A stretch of DNA of 5,863 nt, from NCBI GenBank assembly GCA_003166055.1, contig PMWR01000381.1:15270-21132 (forward strand), given 5' to 3'. Source of the DNA: Acidobacteriaceae bacterium (GTDB taxonomy: Bacteria > Acidobacteriota > Terriglobia > Terriglobales > Acidobacteriaceae). Position numbers and translations under genes: made by a program. The notes below the pieces were generated by a model that was not told where the DNA came from, made no database searches, and worked only from the letters and a program-made list of their open reading frames with translations. Shown here piece by piece: positions 1 through 4,611 of this stretch. The first letter of the stretch is position 1. Each line of letters starts with the position of its first letter.

Positions 1-563
1 CCGCGTTCGCGGGAAAAAACTGTCTGATAGCGTTCGCGATCGTTGGCTGCATCATCGCGGCGAATGTAGGGCGGCAGGGGCATGTGGCCAATGCGATCGA
101 GCACCGCGAAGAAATCTTCGACCGGCTTGAATCTGAGCATGCGCTCGCCGAATTCGCCACGATCCAGCACTTCGGCTTCGAGTTCAATAACCCCGGAGGC
201 AGCGGGAAATGCAAGCCGTTCGCCCACGCCGACTTTCTTCCCGGGCTTGACGAGAGCGCGCCACAGGTTGTCACCCGCAGGCTCAGTCAGCAGGACTTCA
301 ATCTGTCCGCTGGGGTGCTGGCGGTCGCGGATGACCGTGCGATGCGCATATAAACGTGCGGGAATGACGCGGCTATCGTTGAGGACGAGCAGATCGCCGG
401 GGTTGAACAGCGAGGGGAAATCGGCAAAGTTCGCATCGCGCAGAGCGCCGGTTGCGCGATTCATGACCAGCATGCGGCTCAGGCCGCGCTCGGCGGGAGG
501 CTGCTGCGCGATCAACTCCGGTGGCAGTTCGAAGTCGAAGTCGTCGACGCGGAGGGCGCTCAT
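1..563 (-). CDS. queA: QueA, S-adenosylmethionine:tRNA ribosyltransferase-isomerase (N-terminal part, runs off left edge)
   Basis: QueA transfers and isomerises the ribosyl group of S-adenosylmethionine onto preQ1 in the tRNA wobble position, giving epoxyqueuosine; it is a cytoplasmic enzyme of queuosine synthesis. Seen here: 187 residues from ATG 563, with family blocks FDFELPPELIAQQPP (9-23), LNDSRVIPARL (61-71), KPGKKVGVG (107-115) and GHMPLPPYIRR (159-169), then YQTVFSRE near the edge where the family has YQTVY-RE. The usual length is about 340-360 residues, so roughly half is present. The ATG is chosen because FDFELPP starts at residue 9, as in relatives; the upstream GGTG is only a weak ribosome site. 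The start codon overlaps by ATGA the stop of a 52-codon frame that begins at the stop of the DUF374 gene, so translation could be coupled. No defect is seen. Identification is secure. Confidence 0.96.
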   Translation of the reverse strand, partial: MSALRVDDFDFELPPELIAQQPPAERGLSRMLVMNRATGALRDANFADFPSLFNPGDLLVLNDSRVIPARLYAHRTVIRDRQHPSGQIEVLLTEPAGDNLWRALVKPGKKVGVGERLAFPAASGVIELEAEVLDRGEFGERMLRFKPVEDFFAVLDRIGHMPLPPYIRRDDAANDRERYQTVFSRER

Positions 564-718
564 GGCTTCACCGCGCTTGCGGGTCTGGGCCGGGAAAGTT
601 GATTCGCAAGGAAACAAAAACAACCGCCGGTCCTTCGACTCCGCTTCACTCCGCTCAGGATGGCAGCATTTGCAGAGAGAACATCTCTTGACGCCTGATG
701 AATAGGCAAGCCGCTCAT
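560..718 (-). other. Doubtful small frame (52 codons) linking the DUF374 gene to queA
   Basis: An open frame starts with the ATG of an ATGA overlap at the DUF374 stop (715-718) and ends with the TGA of another ATGA overlap at the queA start (560-563). The predicted peptide begins MSGLPIHQASRD and ends ASAVKP. Its middle (AILSGVKRSRRT) is simply the translation of the intergenic repeat at 631-660. I recognise no family and see no membrane segment. It could be a coupling leader that carries ribosomes from one gene to the next, or chance. I consider a functional peptide unlikely, but the two-ended overlap is recorded. Confidence 0.2.
631..660. repeat. Intergenic dispersed-repeat candidate (CCTTCGACTCCGCTT type)
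   Basis: A 30-base tract between the DUF374 gene and queA begins TCCTTCGACTCCGC and ends CCGCTCAGGA. It has TCCT/AGGA inverted ends and an internal direct repeat ACTCCGCT at 638-645 and 648-655 (period 10). Seen directly: these symmetries, and a lower-complexity composition than its flanks. From memory, closely similar tracts occur many times between genes in acidobacterial and some other environmental genomes; only one copy is in this window, so repeat status is inferred. The remainder of the gap 564-714 holds nothing else I can name. Confidence 0.5.
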
Positions 719-1449
719 GGCTGCGCCTTCTTGAAGTGGGAATAGGCGTTGAAGCGGGCGCGTTCGATGGCGGCGTTCAGCTCCTGGCGTTTCGCTTCGA
801 ACTCCTCGGCGGAAAGATCGAAGGGAACGCCTGTTTGCTTGGCCCAACTCACCACAATACGCGTGAATGGCTTCGGAATCAGGAAGCGATCCCAGGAGCG
901 CAGAACCCATGCGTGCTCGGGTTCGAGGTGGAAGCAGCCGATGGGAGCGCCGGTGATTTGCGCCAGTTTGATGGGGCCCATCTTGGTTTGATAGATGGGG
1001 CCGCGCGGGCCGTCAGCGGTAAAGATGGCGGGCTTTCCGCTCTCGATTACCTGCTTAAGGCCGAGCAGCCCTTCGCGTGCACCGCGGGAACTGGAGCCAC
1101 GCACGGCATGGAAGCCGAACATCTCAAGAATGCGCGTGATCAATTCGCCGTCGAAGCTGCGGCTGATGAGGATGATCCCGTGCGAGCGGCGGAAGTAAAC
1201 CGTGCAGGGCAACACGCATTGATGCCAGAAGCAGAAAATCCGGGGTCCCGCATTCAGCCCGAAGAGAATGGGTGTTACACCTTGTTCCGCAATCACCTCG
1301 AAGCGCCAGGTGAGGCTCACTATGCGCAAGAGGGCCCAGACAATGCGCGGGACCAAGGCGAGAACAATGCGCTGGCCGAGGGTGAAGCGACTCCCAGGTC
1401 TCAAATTCGAGACCTGGGGCACCCGGCTATTCATGGGGTCAACGGTCAC
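715..1449 (-). CDS. DUF374 lysophospholipid acyltransferase-like protein
   Basis: A 244-residue protein of the DUF374 family, related to glycerolipid acyltransferases of the LPLAT superfamily; the substrate is unknown, and a role in lipid or lipid A acylation at the inner membrane face is inference. Seen: a hydrophobic N-terminal helix (about 28-46), FWHQ (74-77), ISRSFDGELI (95-104), VRGSSSRGA (116-124) and TADGPRGP (144-151), the family pattern in order. The classical HX4D aspartate after His76 is absent (proline instead), which I believe is usual in DUF374. The start is uncertain. GTG 1449 gives 244 residues and ATG 1434 gives 239; neither has a clear Shine-Dalgarno sequence. Residues 10-20 are encoded by a palindromic repeat at 1393-1418, so the native start may have been displaced. 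It follows the ABC permease by 54 bases on the same strand. The stop forms ATGA with a small downstream frame. Confidence 0.9.
   Translation of the reverse strand: MTVDPMNSRVPQVSNLRPGSRFTLGQRIVLALVPRIVWALLRIVSLTWRFEVIAEQGVTPILFGLNAGPRIFCFWHQCVLPCTVYFRRSHGIILISRSFDGELITRILEMFGFHAVRGSSSRGAREGLLGLKQVIESGKPAIFTADGPRGPIYQTKMGPIKLAQITGAPIGCFHLEPEHAWVLRSWDRFLIPKPFTRIVVSWAKQTGVPFDLSAEEFEAKRQELNAAIERARFNAYSHFKKAQP
1393..1418. repeat. Perfect palindromic repeat inside the DUF374 N-terminal coding region
   Basis: Arms CCCAGGTCTC (1393-1402) and GAGACCTGGG (1409-1418) are exact inverse complements around a 6-base AAATTC spacer; GGGGCACCC follows on the plus strand (1416-1424). I recall the same core with a GGTGCCCC edge as a frequent intergenic palindrome in Terriglobia genomes, but I cannot search here. 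Read on the minus strand it contributes VPQVSNLRPG to the DUF374 protein, ahead of the first hydrophobic helix. In RNA it would form a 10-bp stem just downstream of either candidate start codon. Confidence 0.75.
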
Positions 1450-1461
1450 TGTCTGATTTTA

Positions 1462-1490
1462 GCGGAGTTAGCGGGGCGGGCGGAGTTAGC
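1462..1490. repeat. Two direct copies of GCGGAGTTAGC
   Basis: Exact 11-base copies lie at 1462-1472 and 1480-1490 (period 18) in the 54-base gap between the permease stop and the DUF374 start. TTAGCGG also occurs twice, at 1459-1465 and 1468-1474. No protein-binding consensus is recognised. The tract may be a small duplication linked to the neighbouring inverted repeat. Confidence 0.5.
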
Positions 1491-1528
1491 TGCGCTGGCT
1501 TGCTCAGCTATACCGCAGCCAGCGCAGC
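1489..1528 (-). terminator. Strong stem-loop around the permease stop codon (possible terminator or 3' stabiliser)
   Basis: GCTGCGCTGGCT at 1489-1500 and AGCCAGCGCAGC at 1517-1528 are perfect 12-base inverse complements separated by 16 bases. The permease TGA (1506-1504) lies in the loop and the upstream arm encodes part of its last residues (MLRWLRYS). In the transcribed direction the stem is followed by TAACTCCGCC, not a U-run, so it is not a standard intrinsic terminator. A role in attenuating or protecting the ABC messenger before the DUF374 gene is inference; the symmetry itself is certain. Confidence 0.5.
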
Positions 1529-2751
1529 ATTTCCGGGATCGTGGCTCGCTTGCCGTACATAAGGATGCCGATACGATAGAGGCGCGAAGAGAACCAGAGC
1601 GTGCCCCAGATGGCGAGCACCAGCAGGATAACGGAGAGGGCACTCTGCCAGAGCGGCACCGTGGTCATGCCCATGCGCGAGACGGCGACATAGGGCGAGG
1701 TTAAGGGGCAGAGCGTTGCGGCAATGCTCCAGGCGGAGTTGGGGTCTTTGATCATGACCGGAAGCATTCCCATGGCGGTGTAGAGCGGAACAATCGCCAC
1801 CCACATGAATTTCTGCAAATCCTGCGACGTTTCGCAGCTTGCCGCGAGGCCGGAGAAGATGGCGCTGAAGAGAGCGAATCCCAACACAAAGTAGATGGGG
1901 AAAAAGATGCCCTCGGCCCAGGAGAAACGAATGGCCATGTCGCCGGTGAGCAGCGAGGCGGCAAGCGCGGTGCCCATGAATAGAGTGGCGCCGATGACCC
2001 AGATGGCGATCTGCGTAATGCCGACGCCGCCCACGCCCAGCAGTTTGCCGGCCAGCAGATCGGCGGGCTTGGCCACGGCCAGCATCACCTCAAAGATGCG
2101 CGATGTCTTCTCTTCGACGATGGCCCGCGCCATGTCAAGCCCATAGAGCATGATGGGAATGGAAATCAGCAGCAGCATCAGGGTCGCTTTGATGACGGTA
2201 GCGCCCCCTTTGCTCTTGCCGATCTTTCCGTCCTTGTCCAGTTGCAAAGCATCGATGGAAACCTTGGCCAGCATGGTGTCGGCATCGGCCTGGGTCATGC
2301 CCTTGCCGATCATGCGCTCGTTGATGACGCCGCGATTCAAGGCATTTTGCAGGCCGCCGTTCTCGGAGACATCGGCGACAGAGAGCGAGGTGAAGGTGGC
2401 GGAGATCTTGTCTGGATTGGAGGAATCGATGGCCAGCACTCCGTCAAGTGCCTTTGCGTGAACCTGTTCCTGCAAGCTGGCGCGCTGCTCACTGGTTGCC
2501 GGCGCATTCACATCCACCTTGTACTGAGCGTCCTTGTCGTCAAGCAACTGCTGACGAACCTGGTTGGCAAGGGCCGCATCCTCGGCCACGATAGCGATGT
2601 GCTTACCGGTGTTGGCCTTGCGGTCCATGTAATGGCTGTAGCCCAGCAGCGCTGCAATGATGAGCGGCATGGCGATGGTGGAAATCTTGAAGGCGCGGCC
2701 TCTGATCTGTTCCAGATATTCGCGTTTGGCAATGAGAAGTGTATTACGCAT
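1504..2751 (-). CDS. ABC-2 type exporter permease, NatB/YhaP-like
   Basis: The 415-residue membrane subunit of an ABC exporter, pairing with the ATPase encoded just upstream. Seen: the N-terminal MRNTLLIAKREYLEQIRGRAF typical of NatB-like permeases, a first membrane helix (about 22-40), a large mostly polar domain (about 41-186) expected outside the membrane, then five or six hydrophobic segments (about 187-207, 234-262, 282-303, 316-335, 345-358 and 367-388). The coupling-helix-like EEKTSRIFEVML (213-224) after the second helix is characteristic of the family. ATG 2751 is chosen over frames open further upstream because GGAGG sits 8 bases before it and the family N-terminus begins here; ATGCGTAA overlaps the ATPase stop by 8 bases. 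NatB of Bacillus subtilis exports sodium, but related pairs handle other substrates, so the cargo is unknown. Family confidence is high, substrate none. Confidence 0.93.
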   Translation of the reverse strand: MRNTLLIAKREYLEQIRGRAFKISTIAMPLIIAALLGYSHYMDRKANTGKHIAIVAEDAALANQVRQQLLDDKDAQYKVDVNAPATSEQRASLQEQVHAKALDGVLAIDSSNPDKISATFTSLSVADVSENGGLQNALNRGVINERMIGKGMTQADADTMLAKVSIDALQLDKDGKIGKSKGGATVIKATLMLLLISIPIMLYGLDMARAIVEEKTSRIFEVMLAVAKPADLLAGKLLGVGGVGITQIAIWVIGATLFMGTALAASLLTGDMAIRFSWAEGIFFPIYFVLGFALFSAIFSGLAASCETSQDLQKFMWVAIVPLYTAMGMLPVMIKDPNSAWSIAATLCPLTSPYVAVSRMGMTTVPLWQSALSVILLVLAIWGTLWFSSRLYRIGILMYGKRATIPEMLRWLRYS

Positions 2752-3646
2752 CGGCCTTGCCTCCCACAGTCTGGATGAATATTTCTTCGAGCGAAGGCTC
2801 AACCAGTTCAAAGCGATAGATGGTCGCGACCGCTGCGGCTTCATGGAGCAGCTTCTGCGCGTCGCCGTGCGGTTTGAGCTTGATCTCGGCGTGGCCGGAG
2901 AAGTTCTGCGCTTCGGCAATTTCGTCGCTTTTCAGGAACTCCGCACTTCCCTGGAATTCAACGATGACGCGGTTGCGCTCGTAGGTCGCCTTGATCTGGC
3001 GCAAATTGCCCTGGAGCACGGCCTGGCCGTTGTTGATGAGGCAGATTGAATCGCAGAGCTTCTCGACCTGGTCCATGCGATGGGTTGAAAAAAGAATCGC
3101 TTTGCCTTGATCTTTTAGCTCAAGCAGGGTGCGCTCCATCAGCAACGCGTTTACCGGATCGAGTCCGCTGAAGGGCTCGTCCATGACAATGAGGCCGGGA
3201 TCGTGCAAGAGCGTGGCGATGAACTGGATCTTCTGCTGCATGCCTTTGGAGAGCTCTTCGGTTTTCTTTGTGAGCGAGTCGGCGATCTCCATGCGTTTGG
3301 CCCACGCGGTGGCACGCGTGTTTGCTTCTTCCGCGGTGAGCCCGTGCAACTGGCCGAAGAAGACCAGTTGCTCGATGACCTTCATTTTCTTGTAGAGGCC
3401 GCGCTCCTCGGGCAGGTAGCCGACGCGTTCGAGGCTCTTGCGATCGAAGGGCTTGCCGAAGAGGCTGATGCTGCCGGTGTCCGGAATGGTGATGCCCATC
3501 ATCATGCGGATGGAGCTGGTTTTGCCGGCTCCGTTAGGCCCGAGCAGGCCGAACATCTGGCCGGCATCGATGGACAGGCTCAGGTTGTTGACGGCAACCT
3601 TGTTCTCGTAGGCCTTGGTGACTCCCGCGAGTTCGACTACTGGCAT
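2744..3646 (-). CDS. ABC transporter ATP-binding protein, NatA/YhaQ-like
   Basis: The 300-residue cytoplasmic ATPase that powers the neighbouring permease. Seen in order: Walker A GPNGAGKT (36-43); YLPEERGLY (78-86) at the Q-loop, with Glu where many ABC proteins have Gln, as in the YhaQ/NatA branch; signature ELSKGMQQK (131-139), the degenerate LSxGMxQ form of this branch; Walker B and D-loop IVMDEPFSGLDP (153-164); H-loop STHRMDQ (187-193, His189). The C-terminal extension (about 220-300, ending EPSLEEIFIQTV) matches the regulatory tail of NatA-like ATPases. ATG 3646 is chosen because the conserved beta strand VVELAGVTKAY begins at residue 3 and GGGAG lies 5 bases upstream; the frame remains open upstream, but that part has no family resemblance. 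It is the first gene of the minus-strand cluster, next to the divergent intergenic region. Confidence 0.95.
   Translation of the reverse strand: MPVVELAGVTKAYENKVAVNNLSLSIDAGQMFGLLGPNGAGKTSSIRMMMGITIPDTGSISLFGKPFDRKSLERVGYLPEERGLYKKMKVIEQLVFFGQLHGLTAEEANTRATAWAKRMEIADSLTKKTEELSKGMQQKIQFIATLLHDPGLIVMDEPFSGLDPVNALLMERTLLELKDQGKAILFSTHRMDQVEKLCDSICLINNGQAVLQGNLRQIKATYERNRVIVEFQGSAEFLKSDEIAEAQNFSGHAEIKLKPHGDAQKLLHEAAAVATIYRFELVEPSLEEIFIQTVGGKADA
2760..2764 (-). promoter_or_regulatory. Shine-Dalgarno GGAGG of the ABC permease
   Basis: GGAGG ends 8 bases before ATG 2751, inside the last codons of the ATPase gene. It decides the permease start and indicates tight co-translation of the two subunits. 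Confidence 0.8.
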
Positions 3647-3651
3647 GAATA

Positions 3652-3656
3652 CTCCC
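3652..3656 (-). promoter_or_regulatory. Shine-Dalgarno GGGAG of the ABC ATPase
   Basis: GGGAG lies 5 bases before ATG 3646 and supports this start over the long upstream extension of the frame, which is arginine- and proline-rich and has no ABC homology. Confidence 0.7.
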
Positions 3657-3708
3657 GGCGTTCTTTTGAAAAACTGGGTCTTGGTGAAGCTTGGGAACGG
3701 TCTCTGCA

Positions 3709-3717
3709 AGTGTAGCA
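3709..3717 (-). promoter_or_regulatory. Candidate extended -10 box for the ABC operon
   Basis: Reading the minus strand, TGCTACACT fits an extended -10 element (TGn followed by four of six matches to TATAAT). No good -35 box stands 16-18 bases upstream, as is tolerated for extended -10 promoters. The start would be near 3702, giving a leader of roughly 55 bases before ATG 3646. This is the best candidate in the gap but remains weak. Confidence 0.35.
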
Positions 3718-3771
3718 AAGGCCGTGGTGCGCAGACTGGTCCGTAAGGGGGTACGTGGGCGGCCGGGGAAT

Positions 3772-3803
3772 GGTTCCCGGCGGGGGCCGGGCAGGCCGGA
3801 ACC
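3772..3803. repeat. GC-rich imperfect inverted repeat in the divergent intergenic region
   Basis: GGTTCC (3772-3777) pairs with GGAACC (3798-3803), and after a one-base bulge GGC (3779-3781) pairs with GCC (3795-3797), leaving a 13-base loop. Alternative pairings compete: GGGAA/TTCCC at 3766-3770 and 3774-3778, and GAACC/GGTTC at 3799-3803 and 3815-3819. No U-run follows on either strand. The tract separates the two divergent promoters; its function is not evident. Confidence 0.35.
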
Positions 3804-3820
3804 GTCCTCCTCGAGGTTCT

Positions 3821-3843
3821 TAACGCTTGACGTTGAACGCGTT
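3821..3843. promoter_or_regulatory. Probable HigA operator: AACG/CGTT inverted half-sites
   Basis: TAACG (3821-3825), five bases, then CGTTG (3831-3835) form a near-perfect inverted repeat overlapping the -35 box. The exact palindrome AACGCGTT follows at 3836-3843 in the spacer between -35 and -10. A repressor bound here would block RNA polymerase at higBA. From memory, the GraA antitoxin of Pseudomonas putida binds TAACG/CGTTA half-sites with a 5-base spacing; this should be checked before being relied on. The symmetry is seen; the binding is inferred. Confidence 0.5.
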
Positions 3844-3855
3844 GCATCCTATCCT
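3827..3855 (+). promoter_or_regulatory. Promoter of higBA
   Basis: TTGACG (3827-3832; five of six matches to the -35 consensus) and TATCCT (3850-3855; four of six matches to the -10) are separated by exactly 17 bases. Transcription would start about seven bases later, at or beside position 3862, the A of the higB ATG, so the messenger may have no leader. The half-sites at 3821-3843 overlap it, consistent with autorepression by the antitoxin. Confidence 0.6.
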
Positions 3856-3861
3856 ATCTCC

Positions 3862-4161
3862 ATGATCCGGAGCTTCAAGGACCACGACACTGCGGAACTG
3901 GCTCAGGTCGGCACAAATCGGCGATGGCGCTCCATAGAAGTCGTGGCTCGGCGAAAACTCAACAGGATGGATGCAGCTACCCGTCTGGACGATCTCCGGG
4001 AGCCTCCGGGAAACATGTTGGAACCATTGAAAGGAAAGAGGCGGGGTCAGTACAGCATCCGCATCAACGATCAATTTCGTATTTGTTTTGTATGGAAGGA
4101 GGATGGAGCCTATGACGTTGAAATCGTCGATTATCACGGAGAACGGAAAGGGAAAAAATAG
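3862..4161 (+). CDS. higB: HigB/GraT-like toxin, RelE superfamily mRNA interferase
   Basis: A 99-residue toxin of the HigB family, which cuts messenger RNA on the ribosome until neutralised by HigA. Seen: MIRSFKD at the start, the helical KLNRMDAATRLDDLREPPGN (32-51), LEPLKGKRRGQYSIRINDQFRICF (53-76) and the C-terminal VEIVDYH (86-92). Asp90, Tyr91 and His92 match the catalytic tail of Proteus HigB. Glu54 replaces the active-site histidine of Proteus HigB, but I believe Glu is common in the GraT-type branch (family text LE-LKG). ATG 3862 is chosen because the conserved MIRSF begins there, although the frame is open upstream. There is no Shine-Dalgarno sequence, and the predicted transcription start falls on or near the ATG. 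The end overlaps the antitoxin gene if higA starts at 4112. The length is normal for the family and no damage is seen. Confidence 0.93.
   Translation: MIRSFKDHDTAELAQVGTNRRWRSIEVVARRKLNRMDAATRLDDLREPPGNMLEPLKGKRRGQYSIRINDQFRICFVWKEDGAYDVEIVDYHGERKGKK
4096..4102 (+). promoter_or_regulatory. Internal Shine-Dalgarno AAGGAGG for higA, within higB
   Basis: AAGGAGG lies 9 bases before ATG 4112 and is the strongest ribosome site in the window. It falls in the higB codons for Lys-Glu-Asp (residues 79-81), so coincidence cannot be excluded. It supports antitoxin initiation inside the toxin gene. Confidence 0.55.
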
Positions 4162-4495
4162 TGTGCCCCTGGTGCGCCCCGCTCATGGCTGGAACTACCA
4201 GTACGTGACGACATCGCCGGGAGAGATGCTGGCAGAGGAGTTTCTGAAGCCGCTGGGTTTGAGTCAGCACCGGCTTGCCATGAGCATTCGCGTGCCGTCG
4301 ACACGGATCGGCGAAATTGTTCGAGGCAAGCGCGCCATCACTCCCGATACGGCTCTGCGCCTGGCCCGCTTCTTCGATAACAGCCCGGAGTTCTGGCTCA
4401 ATCTTCAACAGATGCACGACTTGACCAAAGCCAGGCTCGCGTTGGCCAAAACTATTGAAGCAGAGGTGCGCGTCTACGAACCGAACGCGGCTTAG
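4112..4495 (+). CDS. higA: HigA/GraA-like antitoxin, XRE-type helix-turn-helix protein
   Basis: The antitoxin that binds HigB and represses the shared promoter. From ATG 4112 it has 127 residues: a polar N-terminal extension (1-30), TTSPGEMLAEEFLKPLGLS (33-51), the helix-turn-helix (about 50-86, including SQHRLAMSIRVPSTRIGEIVRG in two adjoining helices) and the family-specific SPEFWLNLQ (91-99), then a charged C-terminal helix. HigA proteins usually begin a few residues before the PGE motif, so the 30-residue lead is long. Possible starts are ATG 4088, ATG 4103, ATG 4112 and GTG 4163, two bases after the toxin stop. I prefer 4112 because of AAGGAGG at 9 bases; this gives a 50-base overlap with higB. 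GTG 4163 (110 residues) is the main alternative. Toxin-first order is characteristic of HigBA and GraTA. Confidence 0.92.
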   Translation: MTLKSSIITENGKGKNSVPLVRPAHGWNYQYVTTSPGEMLAEEFLKPLGLSQHRLAMSIRVPSTRIGEIVRGKRAITPDTALRLARFFDNSPEFWLNLQQMHDLTKARLALAKTIEAEVRVYEPNAA

Positions 4496-4519
4496 CGGAC
4501 CTTTAACAGGCTGGTCCGC
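4495..4519 (+). terminator. Weak inverted repeat directly after higA
   Basis: GCGGACC (4495-4501) and GGTCCGC (4513-4519) pair over 7 bases with an 11-base loop, starting in the higA stop codon. No U-run follows, so it is at most a poor terminator, and readthrough into recG is plausible. The rest of the 116-base gap to recG holds no recognised site apart from a possible -10 box TAGCAT at 4599-4604 that lacks a -35. Confidence 0.3.
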
Positions 4520-4611
4520 GACATTCCTCGACGTCCAGTGAGAGCCCATGGCCGCTTCCGTCTGATCCTCCCATTCGCCCCAGACCGCCGCACGGTTGTA
4601 GCATCCAAAGT

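Noticed and set aside
82..705. 207-codon plus-strand open frame at the left edge
   Set aside because: Antisense to queA; its Ser/Arg-rich, low-information translation is typical of a shadow frame.
736..1704. 322-codon plus-strand open frame
   Set aside because: It lies antisense to the DUF374 and permease genes, whose family motifs are unmistakable; its translation shows no family and is a product of GC-rich codon structure.
2752..2919. 56-residue N-terminal extension of the permease frame
   Set aside because: It overlaps the C-terminal domain of the ATPase in another frame; ATG 2751 with GGAGG upstream is the family start.
3413..3415. Glu at the Q-loop position of the ABC ATPase
   Set aside because: YLPEERGLY is the usual form in the NatA/YhaQ branch, so it is not an active-site loss.
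3647..3847. 67-residue N-terminal extension of the ABC ATPase frame
   Set aside because: The segment is intergenic in character, lacks ABC homology, and ATG 3646 has a Shine-Dalgarno sequence and the correct family N-terminus.
4064..4549. 161-codon minus-strand open frame opposite higBA
   Set aside because: Antisense to two well-supported genes, with no recognisable domain and no ribosome site.
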